From the NCBI RefSeq assembly GCF_946481155.1, contig NZ_CAMLMK010000079.1, forward strand, positions 1-12,326: 12,326 bases of DNA. The letters are read 5' to 3'. Under the pieces are notes generated by a model that worked only from the letters and a program-made list of their open reading frames with translations, was not told where the DNA came from and did not search any database. The DNA comes from an uncultured Flavobacterium sp. (GTDB lineage Bacteria > Bacteroidota > Bacteroidia > Flavobacteriales > Flavobacteriaceae). Both the position numbers and the translations under genes were made by a program. Shown piece by piece: positions 1 to 6,413 of this stretch (position 1 is its first letter; each line of letters begins with the position of its first letter).

Positions 1-1170
1 TTCAAAATAGTTTGAAATTTCAGTTAAATACTTAACATCACTGTCACCTTCAACAATAATATTATAGTTTTCAAGTAAATCAAAGTCTTCGGTAGATATT
101 CCTAAATACTCTTTGACTTTTTTCATTCCATTTTCTTCACTGATATTTACCAATGTTGTATTTAGTGGATAATAAGAATTGTCTGTTCTTTTATAATAGA
201 CTTCATCCCCTATTTCTAAATCAAGAAGAAAAACATTATCAAGCTTATAACTATCAATAAAAACAGGTGAATGACTTGTTATTATTACTTGCTGTGATTT
301 TGCTATTTCATGTAAATGGTTCTTTAATTTTTTTTGCAAGCCTTGATGCAAAAAAACATCAGGTTCATCAACACAAAAAATAACTGACTTTTTCTTTAAT
401 TTTTCAATTATTCGACTGTGAAGAAGTATATAACCTAACCTTTGCAAACCGGAACCTTTTCCTTGAATATTTCTATTCGATTTATCATTTAAGAAAAATT
501 CAATATCCTCAGAAATAAGGTCTTTAAATTTTTTCACATCGGCAGAATTTTCAAATCCTACACTCCAATTATCATTAAAATTTTTAAATATTGGATTGAT
601 TTCCGCAGCTAATTGATTTAAGATTTCAACTAAACCATTAATGTAATTATCAAATGTAGTTTTTAGTTCTTGCTTTAATCCCCTAAATCTTGCTTTCTCA
701 TACTCTAAATCATACACATCATCAATGAGACTATTAATTAAATTGGGGAAAGAGATATTTATCGCAGGTATGAAAAAAAATGCGATTTGCCCTAAAATTT
801 TTTCGATTTCTGCTTCGTCTAATTGGGTTTTAGTCTTCGTTGAAATTACTGTTTTTGTACCCTGTGTTTTTTCCAAACAATTAATATCAAAAACTCTTTT
901 TATTTTATATTCTTCATTATCAGATTTGAATGTTATAGTTATTTCCGGGTAAGTTGCACCACCTCGTGATCCAAAATATTTGTGATTCGGGGCATCTTCT
1001 GAAGCCTCATATTTTTCAGGATTGAAAAATATGTTCAACGCTTTTAGAACATTAGTCTTTCCAGAATTATTTGCACCACAAATAGTTGAAAAATTGTTTT
1101 CGGGATTAATTTGTAATTTCAAATCAAGTATTGATCTGAATCTTTTAATTTCAACACGATTAATTTTCAT
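1..1170 (-). CDS. OLD-family AAA ATPase with C-terminal TOPRIM nuclease domain (partial, cut by window edge)
   Basis: I translated this myself: 390 codons are open from ATG 1170 to base 1 with no stop, so the C-terminus lies outside the window. A TAG directly before the ATG fixes the start. The fold is an SMC/RecF-like ATPase. Residues 1-30 form the N-terminal strand region, and the Walker A motif GANNSGKT is at 32-39. A central helical insert follows. The ABC signature-like GSGLQR is at 239-244, Walker B (VIFCVDEPD) at about 263-271 and the H-switch TSHSP at 298-302. The sequence IIVEGDSD at 371-378 is the first TOPRIM motif, with Glu374 as the expected metal ligand. The later DxD motif would lie off the window. 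Known relatives include the P2 OLD nuclease and GajA of Gabija, but the exact subtype cannot be decided here. The gene is clearly more AT-rich than its neighbours (about 27% G+C in a 60-base line I counted), which suggests transfer. Confidence 0.88.
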   Translation of the reverse strand, partial: MKINRVEIKRFRSILDLKLQINPENNFSTICGANNSGKTNVLKALNIFFNPEKYEASEDAPNHKYFGSRGGATYPEITITFKSDNEEYKIKRVFDINCLEKTQGTKTVISTKTKTQLDEAEIEKILGQIAFFFIPAINISFPNLINSLIDDVYDLEYEKARFRGLKQELKTTFDNYINGLVEILNQLAAEINPIFKNFNDNWSVGFENSADVKKFKDLISEDIEFFLNDKSNRNIQGKGSGLQRLGYILLHSRIIEKLKKKSVIFCVDEPDVFLHQGLQKKLKNHLHEIAKSQQVIITSHSPVFIDSYKLDNVFLLDLEIGDEVYYKRTDNSYYPLNTTLVNISEENGMKKVKEYLGISTEDFDLLENYNIIVEGDSDVKYLTEISNYFE

Positions 1171-1310
1171 CTAATTATTCTTAATTAATAACTTTCTTTT
1201 TAAAATATAATTCATTGTTATTACAATAAATTAATAGGCAACAATAATATTGGTCAATATAACAATTAAAAGAAACAACATGTAATTCAAATATTACATT
1301 TTACAAAAAA

Positions 1311-1349
1311 TCATTAAATTTAATGACATTATATCACTAAATTTAGTGA
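1311..1349. promoter_or_regulatory. Two tandem 16-bp perfect palindromes, probable paired operator
   Basis: TCATTAAATTTAATGA occupies 1311-1326 and TCACTAAATTTAGTGA occupies 1334-1349. Each is a perfect dyad. They differ only at the fourth base and its mirror partner, so symmetry is kept by a paired change. The centres are 23 bp apart, about two helical turns. They lie between the tRNA-His terminator and the start of the OLD-like ATPase gene, 141-180 bp upstream of its ATG. This form suits two dimers of a helix-turn-helix regulator. The regulator is not identifiable in the window, and the role is inferred. Confidence 0.5.
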
Positions 1350-1391
1350 GGGTTTCGAGAGGAAAATTTAATTTTTTGTTGAAGAAACAGC

Positions 1392-1423
1392 AATAAAAAA
1401 AGCCCCCAGTTTCCTGGAGGCTT
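1392..1423 (-). terminator. Rho-independent terminator of tRNA-His
   Basis: Read on the minus strand, a 10-bp stem AAGCCTCCAG/CTGGGGGCTT with one G-U pair closes a GAAA tetraloop at 1410-1413, and a run of T follows. It begins 13 bp after the tRNA 3' end and should end the tRNA transcript before it reaches the ATPase gene. Confidence 0.88.
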
Positions 1424-1436
1424 TATAAATTAAAAG

Positions 1437-1511
<75 letters not shown>

Positions 1512-1544
1512 ATTTGTTTTACTTCACGAGGCTTTATTTAATTT

Positions 1545-1561
1545 GAAGTTCAGTGAACTTC
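1545..1561. repeat. Hairpin GAAGTTCA-G-TGAACTTC in the tRNA-His leader
   Basis: A perfect 8-bp inverted repeat with a single central base lies between the predicted tRNA promoter and the mature 5' end. In the precursor RNA it would sit about 34 nt before the RNase P cleavage site. It could be a processing element or a small protein-binding dyad; nothing here separates the two. Confidence 0.5.
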
Positions 1562-1585
1562 GCTCTAAGGCTTCGTTTGCGAGTG

Positions 1586-1615
1586 CAAATATAGGGTATT
1601 TGTTGGCTTTCGCAA
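1586..1615 (-). promoter_or_regulatory. Bacteroidota-type promoter for tRNA-His
   Basis: On the minus strand, TTG at 1615-1613, exactly 19 bases, then TATATTTG at 1593-1586 match the Bacteroidota housekeeping consensus TTG-N19-TAnnTTTG. Transcription would begin near 1580, giving a leader of roughly 70 nt before the tRNA. It lies just after the bshB1 stop codon, so the tRNA does not depend on read-through from that operon. Confidence 0.8.
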
Positions 1616-1632
1616 ATAAAAAATTCAAAAAT

Positions 1633-2349
1633 TTATCGCAAATCTCCTAAACTATTGACAGCCAAATATCTTTCTGCCGTAAATCCTTCAGCAAAATCCG
1701 TTCCAACCAGCCTTCCCAGGTCCTGAGAGCGGTAAATAAGACTATCCTGGAAATTTTTTGTAGCAATTGGCGTTACCGGTTCGTCCGAATTTGGCACATA
1801 AAATTGTGAAGTATATGCCATAATTGCGTCTAATTTCTTATCTGTGAAACCTGTTATATCAACTACAAAGTCCGGCTCGATGTTTTTCCACTGGATGTAA
1901 TGATAAACTACTTTTGGTCTCCAGGCTTCCTGATTTACACCATCAAGAGTTGTTTCAATCCGGCGCAGGCCGGAAAGAAAACAAGCGTCGGATACCAGTT
2001 TACTCCCCTTTCCATGGTCAATATGACGATCATCAATGGCATTGCACAACACTATTTCAGGTTGGTATTTTCTAACCATTTTAATGATTTCCAATTGATG
2101 TTTTTCATCATTAACAAAAAATCCATCCCTGAACCTTAGGTTTTCACGAACCTCCACACCAAGAATCTCAGCCGCCGCAGCCGCTTCTTTATCACGGATT
2201 TCAGCTGTGCCTCGAGTACCTAATTCCCCACGGGTCAAATCTACAATTCCTATTTTTTTACCAAGTGAAATCTCTTTGGCAATAGTCCCGCCGCAGCCAA
2301 GTTCCACATCATCGGGATGCGCCCCGAAAGCTAGTATATCCAGTTTCAT
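1633..2349 (-). CDS. bshB1: N-acetyl-alpha-D-glucosaminyl L-malate deacetylase BshB1 (bacillithiol biosynthesis)
   Basis: This 238-residue cytoplasmic enzyme belongs to the zinc-dependent PIG-L/LmbE deacetylase family. It removes the acetyl group from GlcNAc-malate, giving the glucosaminyl-malate to which BshC adds cysteine to form bacillithiol. AHPDD at 10-14 supplies zinc ligands His11 and Asp14 and the general base Asp13. DRHIDH at 107-112 supplies His112 as the third zinc ligand and His109 near the oxyanion. These align with the known BshB catalytic set. Length is typical and the frame is intact. The ATG lies 1 bp after the menF stop, so translation is probably coupled. PIG-L enzymes can act on other N-acetyl sugars, but the overall sequence resembles BshB1 of Bacteroidota more than mycothiol or lincomycin-type members. 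Confidence 0.92.
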   Translation of the reverse strand: MKLDILAFGAHPDDVELGCGGTIAKEISLGKKIGIVDLTRGELGTRGTAEIRDKEAAAAAEILGVEVRENLRFRDGFFVNDEKHQLEIIKMVRKYQPEIVLCNAIDDRHIDHGKGSKLVSDACFLSGLRRIETTLDGVNQEAWRPKVVYHYIQWKNIEPDFVVDITGFTDKKLDAIMAYTSQFYVPNSDEPVTPIATKNFQDSLIYRSQDLGRLVGTDFAEGFTAERYLAVNSLGDLR

Positions 2350-2350
2350 T

Positions 2351-3415
2351 TTAATGTATTATTTTTTTCATGGTCATCGATTTATTCACTGTTTCCAGAA
2401 ACTCTTTCTCAGGATCACTGTCTTTTGTAATCCCGCAGCCAATAAATAAATGCGCTATATTGTCTATAATTTTCATGCAGCGCAGGTTCACAAACAAATC
2501 CGAACTGTCAATTCTTCCTGTCGTATAATTGCGATTGAATTCGCCTAAAAAACCTGCGTAAAATTCACGATCATACCCCTCGTTTTCCAAAATAAAATCT
2601 TTGGCAATCAACTTGGGATAACCGCAAACGGCCGGTGTTGGGTGAAGTATTTTCAACACTTCTTTCAGAGTGCTTGATTCGTTTAGTTTTGCAGAAATAT
2701 CGGTTTTAATGTGAAGCAAATTCCCCGCACAAACGGTATACGGACTCGAAACAACTTCCTCAGAAACATGGCTTTTCAGGTTCTCAAGGATAAAATCGGT
2801 GACCAATTGCTGTTCGTCTTTTTCTTTCTGCTTCCAGCTTACTTCTTCCTTGCCTTTATTGACTTTAGTTCCCGCCAAGGCCACGGTATGGATTTCATAA
2901 TCTTTCACTTTCATCAGCTGTTCCGGTGTTGCTCCCATCCACAAGCCTACTTTCGGGTGATAAAAGCAATACTTGAACGCGGAAGGATAATGGGCAACCA
3001 GTTTCAGGAACATCTTATCTGTTTCGAATGTTTCCAAATCTACTTTCTCAGTTCTTGAAAGTACTACCTTCTTAAAATAGCCGGATTCAATCGCATCCAA
3101 AGCTTTTTCTACTAAATGTTCAAAATTCGCTTTGGTTTTCTCGTCCAATTCATAAAAAACCTTTGACTCTTCTTCATGCTCAAATGGTACAATCTTTTCA
3201 ATGATAATATCAAAATGCTCTTCCGGGAAAAGAATATAATTTTCACCATCAAAAGGCGCGAAAACAAATCCTTTCTCCTTAAAATTTTCCACAAAATACA
3301 AATGATCGTTCCGCTGGAACAAACCGATAATTTCATGTGAATTCGGTTTGGAATAGAGAACAAACGGCAGGTTTTGTTCCTGATGCGTTTTTACTTTCAG
3401 AAATAAATCGGTCAT
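2351..3415 (-). CDS. menF: Isochorismate synthase (menaquinone biosynthesis)
   Basis: This 354-residue chorismate-binding-fold enzyme converts chorismate to isochorismate, the first committed step of the o-succinylbenzoate menaquinone pathway. KVVLSR at 116-121 carries the lysine (Lys116) that activates water in isochorismate synthases and is absent from anthranilate and aminodeoxychorismate synthases. GATPE at 161-165 supplies the general acid Glu165. Glu201 in DEQQLV and the Glu338/Glu341 pair near the C-terminus are the expected magnesium ligands. A siderophore-type EntC role is chemically possible, but the adjacent menI argues for menaquinone. I place the start at ATG 3415, 2 bp after the menI stop. 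An upstream in-frame start at 3457 would add 14 residues and overlap menI by 40 bp. Confidence 0.92.
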   Translation of the reverse strand: MTDLFLKVKTHQEQNLPFVLYSKPNSHEIIGLFQRNDHLYFVENFKEKGFVFAPFDGENYILFPEEHFDIIIEKIVPFEHEEESKVFYELDEKTKANFEHLVEKALDAIESGYFKKVVLSRTEKVDLETFETDKMFLKLVAHYPSAFKYCFYHPKVGLWMGATPEQLMKVKDYEIHTVALAGTKVNKGKEEVSWKQKEKDEQQLVTDFILENLKSHVSEEVVSSPYTVCAGNLLHIKTDISAKLNESSTLKEVLKILHPTPAVCGYPKLIAKDFILENEGYDREFYAGFLGEFNRNYTTGRIDSSDLFVNLRCMKIIDNIAHLFIGCGITKDSDPEKEFLETVNKSMTMKKIIH

Positions 3416-3417
3416 GA

Positions 3418-3843
3418 TTATTTTTTTCGTGGGATTACCATGTTGGTCAGTTTGCAAAGAGAGATAAGGCTGCCTTCTTCATCGGTGATTTTAATTTCCC
3501 AAAGATGAATGCTTCTTCCTTTATGGATAATTCGCGCTGTACCGGTTACAACACCTTCACGTTTGCTTTTCAGATGATTCGCTGAAATCTCAATACCTCT
3601 CACCTCTTCTTCCTGCGGATTAATAAACATTATGGATGCCGCACTTCCAACCGTTTCCGCCAGAGCTACCGTAGCACCGCCATGCAACAATCCCATCGGC
3701 TGGTGCACTCTGGCGTTCACGGGCATGGTTGCTGTAAGAAAGTCTTCACCGGCATCGGTAAATTGCATTTCCAGCGTTTCCATTAAAGTATTTTGAGCGA
3801 ATTTATTACAGATTTGAAGTACTTTTTCTTTATCGAATGACAT
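3418..3843 (-). CDS. menI: Hotdog-fold thioesterase, probable 1,4-dihydroxy-2-naphthoyl-CoA hydrolase
   Basis: This 141-residue single-domain hotdog thioesterase resembles E. coli MenI (YdiI), recalled from memory. It shares a TMPV motif, GLLHGGA at 51-57, LAETVGS at 61-67 and an EISANH segment at 85-90. Glu63 falls at the position of the YdiI catalytic glutamate. The enzyme would release DHNA from DHNA-CoA in the cytoplasm before prenylation by MenA. Its place directly before the isochorismate synthase gene, 2 bp apart, supports the menaquinone role over a PaaI-type phenylacetate role. It is first in a three-gene operon running menI-menF-bshB1. I found no good consensus promoter in the 146-bp gap upstream, so the operon promoter is unassigned. 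Confidence 0.85.
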   Translation of the reverse strand: MSFDKEKVLQICNKFAQNTLMETLEMQFTDAGEDFLTATMPVNARVHQPMGLLHGGATVALAETVGSAASIMFINPQEEEVRGIEISANHLKSKREGVVTGTARIIHKGRSIHLWEIKITDEEGSLISLCKLTNMVIPRKK

Positions 3844-3989
3844 GGGCTTTCCTATTAGAATTGTAAATTTAAGAAATGTAGTGCCAATTATTACAATAGC
3901 CGATAAACTAATTTTGATTAAAAAACGTTTATTTAGTAAGTGTATACTTTGAAATAATTCAATACTTTTACAAAAACAAGCACATTTCT

Positions 3990-5522
3990 ATGCGTCATTA
4001 CATTTATGTCCTTTTCATCGGATTTATTTTGTCTTTAACTTCCTGTCGTCAGGATTTCGAATTTGAGTCAAGTACGGGAGGCCTGGAGTTTTCAAAGGAA
4101 ACGGTTTATCTGGACACAGTTTTTACCAACATCGGATCAAGCACTTATACCTTAAAAGTCTACAATCGCAGCGACAAGGACATTAAGATTCCAACCATCC
4201 AGTTAGGCGAAGGAGAAAATTCCAAATACCGTTTAATGGTAGATGGAATGCCCGGAAAAGTGTTTAATAATGTAGAATTACTGGCTAAAGACAGTATGTT
4301 CATTTTTATTGAAACGACTATTGACTACAGTGAATATGCCAATCCGGATTCCGAATACCTTTATACCGACCAGATTGAATTCCACAATATCAGCGGCGCT
4401 CCGCAAACTGTTGATTTAGTTACTTTGGTGAGGGATGCATATTTTCTTTATCCGAAGCGATTTGGCGACGGAACTACCGAAACCTTACCTATTGGCGGCG
4501 AGGAAATTTACGGCTTTTACTTAGACCATAGTGATCCTGCAAATGGAGATGAATATGTCTGGGATGATTCAAAACCTTATGTAATATATGGTTATGCTGC
4601 CGTCCCTACAGGCGAAACTTTAACAATTAGCGAAGGTGCGAAAATTCATTTTCATGCCGATTCCGGTTTGATTATCGGCAGTGGAGCAACTATAACTGCT
4701 ACTGGAGATTATTCACAATATGACGCAGAAGGCAATGTCACCGATGATAATGAAATTGTTTTCGAAAGCGACCGTTTAGAACCCGATTTTGCAGATGTTC
4801 CCGGACAATGGGGCACCATATGGATGACAGAAGGCAGTACCGGAAGTTTCAAAAATGTGACCATTAAAAATGCGACAGTCGGTTTATTGATTGAGCATAA
4901 CTCGGCAACCATTACTATGACCGATGTTCAAATTTACAATTGCACCAATTATGGTATTCTGGCAAAAACCGCTACTATAGATGGGAAAAACGTCGTGATA
5001 AACAATTGTGGCCAGGTTGGTTTAGCCTGTTCACTGGGTGGAGATTACAATTTCACACATTGCACGTTTACGAATTATTGGCCAAGACCAAATCAGGTTC
5101 CTGTTTCACTTGATAATGGTGATGGTAGTGCTCCTTTTGCTTTAACCAATGCAAATTTCACCAACTGTATTATTTACGGATCAAGCAGCTACGGAATTTC
5201 ATTGAAGAAAGAAGGAAATGATTTCAACTACACTTTCAGAAACTGCCTTATCAAGTTTTTCGATTTTGGTCAGTTTGAAGCTGATCCGTTATACCCCATT
5301 GCCAATACCGTTGATTATCCCGGCTGTATCATTGCGAGAAACTCGACAACAAATAAACCAGATTTTCTGAATCCTAATAACAACAAGTTGATTATAGGGG
5401 AAGATTCTGCTGCAAAAGAAACAGCCGATGCAACCTTCTCCACTTTTAATGATATACTGAATAAACCCCGAACCGACCCATCAGATATGGGAGCCTATAA
5501 TGCTATTGTTTTTCCAGATTAA
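3990..5522 (+). CDS. Surface lipoprotein with right-handed parallel beta-helix
   Basis: This 510-residue protein begins with a lipoprotein signal peptide. The hydrophobic stretch at about 4-16 is followed by lipobox LTSC with lipid Cys19. The next residues, RQDFEFE, resemble the reported Flavobacterium lipoprotein export signal, so display on the outer face of the outer membrane is likely. Residues about 31-150 look like an Ig-like beta-sandwich. Residues about 205-430 show repeating beta-helix rungs with Asn/Cys ladder residues (NVTIKNATV, DVQIYNCTNYG, NVVINNC, FTNCIIYG). The tail SDMGAYNAI resembles the ending of choice-of-anchor Q beta-helix proteins. No type IX sorting domain is seen. Beta-helix proteins often bind or cleave polysaccharides, but no catalytic site can be named, so substrate and activity are unknown. 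A near-consensus TATACTTTG lies upstream at 3943-3951 without a properly spaced -33 box. Confidence 0.85.
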   Translation: MRHYIYVLFIGFILSLTSCRQDFEFESSTGGLEFSKETVYLDTVFTNIGSSTYTLKVYNRSDKDIKIPTIQLGEGENSKYRLMVDGMPGKVFNNVELLAKDSMFIFIETTIDYSEYANPDSEYLYTDQIEFHNISGAPQTVDLVTLVRDAYFLYPKRFGDGTTETLPIGGEEIYGFYLDHSDPANGDEYVWDDSKPYVIYGYAAVPTGETLTISEGAKIHFHADSGLIIGSGATITATGDYSQYDAEGNVTDDNEIVFESDRLEPDFADVPGQWGTIWMTEGSTGSFKNVTIKNATVGLLIEHNSATITMTDVQIYNCTNYGILAKTATIDGKNVVINNCGQVGLACSLGGDYNFTHCTFTNYWPRPNQVPVSLDNGDGSAPFALTNANFTNCIIYGSSSYGISLKKEGNDFNYTFRNCLIKFFDFGQFEADPLYPIANTVDYPGCIIARNSTTNKPDFLNPNNNKLIIGEDSAAKETADATFSTFNDILNKPRTDPSDMGAYNAIVFPD

Positions 5523-5548
5523 TTTGTAACCAAAAACCACAAATATTT

Positions 5549-6190
5549 ATGAATAAAACAATTTTCACATTGGCAATTGCATCTTTGAGTTTAGTTGCAT
5601 GCAAAAAAGAAGAGAAAACTACAGTTACAACCACAGAAACTGTCGATACTGCAAAAGTGGAAGCTAACGTTGTAATTCCGGACACAGCAGCCATTAACAA
5701 AGCTTGGCAGGAATACGCCGCTCCTGGTGAAGCTCATAAAATGATGGAAGCGGAAAACGGCAGCTGGACAGGAGAAATGACTATGTGGATGAGTGCCGGC
5801 ACTGAACCTATAAAACAGTCTGTATCAGCAGAATACAAAACAGTAATGGGCGGACGTTATCAGGAAGGAATTCACAAAGGAAATTTCATGGGAATGCCGT
5901 TTGAAGGAAAAAGCACATTAGCTTATGACAACGCTACTCAGGAATACACTTCCACCTGGATTGACAATATGGGAACCGGAATCATGATTATGAAAGGAAA
6001 ATACGATCCTGCTACAAAAATGTTCAGTTTTGAAGGTAACTGTGTAGATCCGGTTACGAAAAAAACCAAAAAAATGCGTGAGGTTGTTACCATCGTAGAT
6101 GACAACACCCGTAAAATGGAAATGTTCGATACCGGTTATGACGGAAAAGAATTCAAAAACATGGAAATCGTGTCGACAAGAAAGAAATAA
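5549..6190 (+). CDS. DUF1579 family lipoprotein
   Basis: This 213-residue protein has a short signal peptide and lipobox LVAC with lipid Cys18. KKEEK follows, similar to the K-(D/E)2 surface-export signal of Bacteroidota lipoproteins. A Thr/Val/Glu-rich linker runs to about residue 50. The rest matches the DUF1579 pattern: a GSWTGEM start at 71-77, a VMGGRYQEG segment, a central region of beta strands, and a C-terminal half ending in ruler-like strands. The family has no agreed biochemical role. The gene starts 26 bp after the beta-helix lipoprotein gene and ends in a strong terminator, so the two are probably co-transcribed. The frame is intact and base composition matches its neighbours. 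Confidence 0.85.
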   Translation: MNKTIFTLAIASLSLVACKKEEKTTVTTTETVDTAKVEANVVIPDTAAINKAWQEYAAPGEAHKMMEAENGSWTGEMTMWMSAGTEPIKQSVSAEYKTVMGGRYQEGIHKGNFMGMPFEGKSTLAYDNATQEYTSTWIDNMGTGIMIMKGKYDPATKMFSFEGNCVDPVTKKTKKMREVVTIVDDNTRKMEMFDTGYDGKEFKNMEIVSTRKK

Positions 6191-6209
6191 TCTTCATTCA
6201 ATTATTATT

Positions 6210-6239
6210 AAAGCACAAGCTAAAACTTGTGCTTTTTTT
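6210..6239 (+). terminator. Rho-independent terminator after the lipoprotein pair
   Basis: The stem AAGCACAAG/CTTGTGCTT (9 bp) around the loop CTAAAA is followed by seven T. It begins 20 bp after the DUF1579 stop and separates the lipoprotein operon from purL. Confidence 0.9.
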
Positions 6240-6347
6240 ATGAAATCGCCACTAACAAAATGTTTGCTTTCAAACAAACAGCAACATAAAAAGCGATTCT
6301 ATATATGACCGCTAACAAATAAAATTCAACATATATAAATACAAACT

Positions 6348-6377
6348 TTGTTAACTGACTTTTTTGGAATAAATTTG
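6348..6377 (+). promoter_or_regulatory. Consensus Bacteroidota promoter of purL
   Basis: TTG at 6348-6350, exactly 19 bases, then TAAATTTG at 6370-6377 give a full match to TTG-N19-TAnnTTTG. Transcription would begin near 6383, leaving about 30 nt of A/C-rich, unstructured leader before ATG 6414. No Shine-Dalgarno sequence is present, as is usual in this phylum. I saw no obvious purine riboswitch or PUR-box-like dyad in the short leader. Confidence 0.85.
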
Positions 6378-6413
6378 CACTTTCAAAAAACAACAACAAA
6401 ACAACTACATACA

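Noticed and set aside
725..952. Open frame of 75 codons on the plus strand
   Set aside because: It lies entirely antisense to the OLD-like ATPase gene, whose motifs on the other strand are clear.
1288..1296. Minus-strand TAATATTTG as a promoter for the OLD-like ATPase
   Set aside because: The box has an extra base and no TTG is correctly spaced, so I did not call it.
3416..3457. Longer menF start giving 14 extra residues
   Set aside because: It would overlap menI by 40 bp, while ATG 3415 sits 2 bp after the menI stop and gives the usual protein length.
3860..3897. Inverted repeat ATTGTAA...TTACAAT between menI and the beta-helix lipoprotein gene
   Set aside because: Only 7 bp per arm with a 24-bp spacer in AT-rich DNA; chance is likely.
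3943..3951. TATACTTTG as a promoter for the beta-helix lipoprotein gene
   Set aside because: It has one base too many inside TAnnTTTG, and no TTG lies 19 bases upstream.
6248..6320. Short direct repeat CC(A/G)CTAACAAA and a small TGTTTG/CAAACA hairpin before purL
   Set aside because: Too short and too AT-rich to support a function; they lie upstream of the promoter and downstream of the previous terminator.
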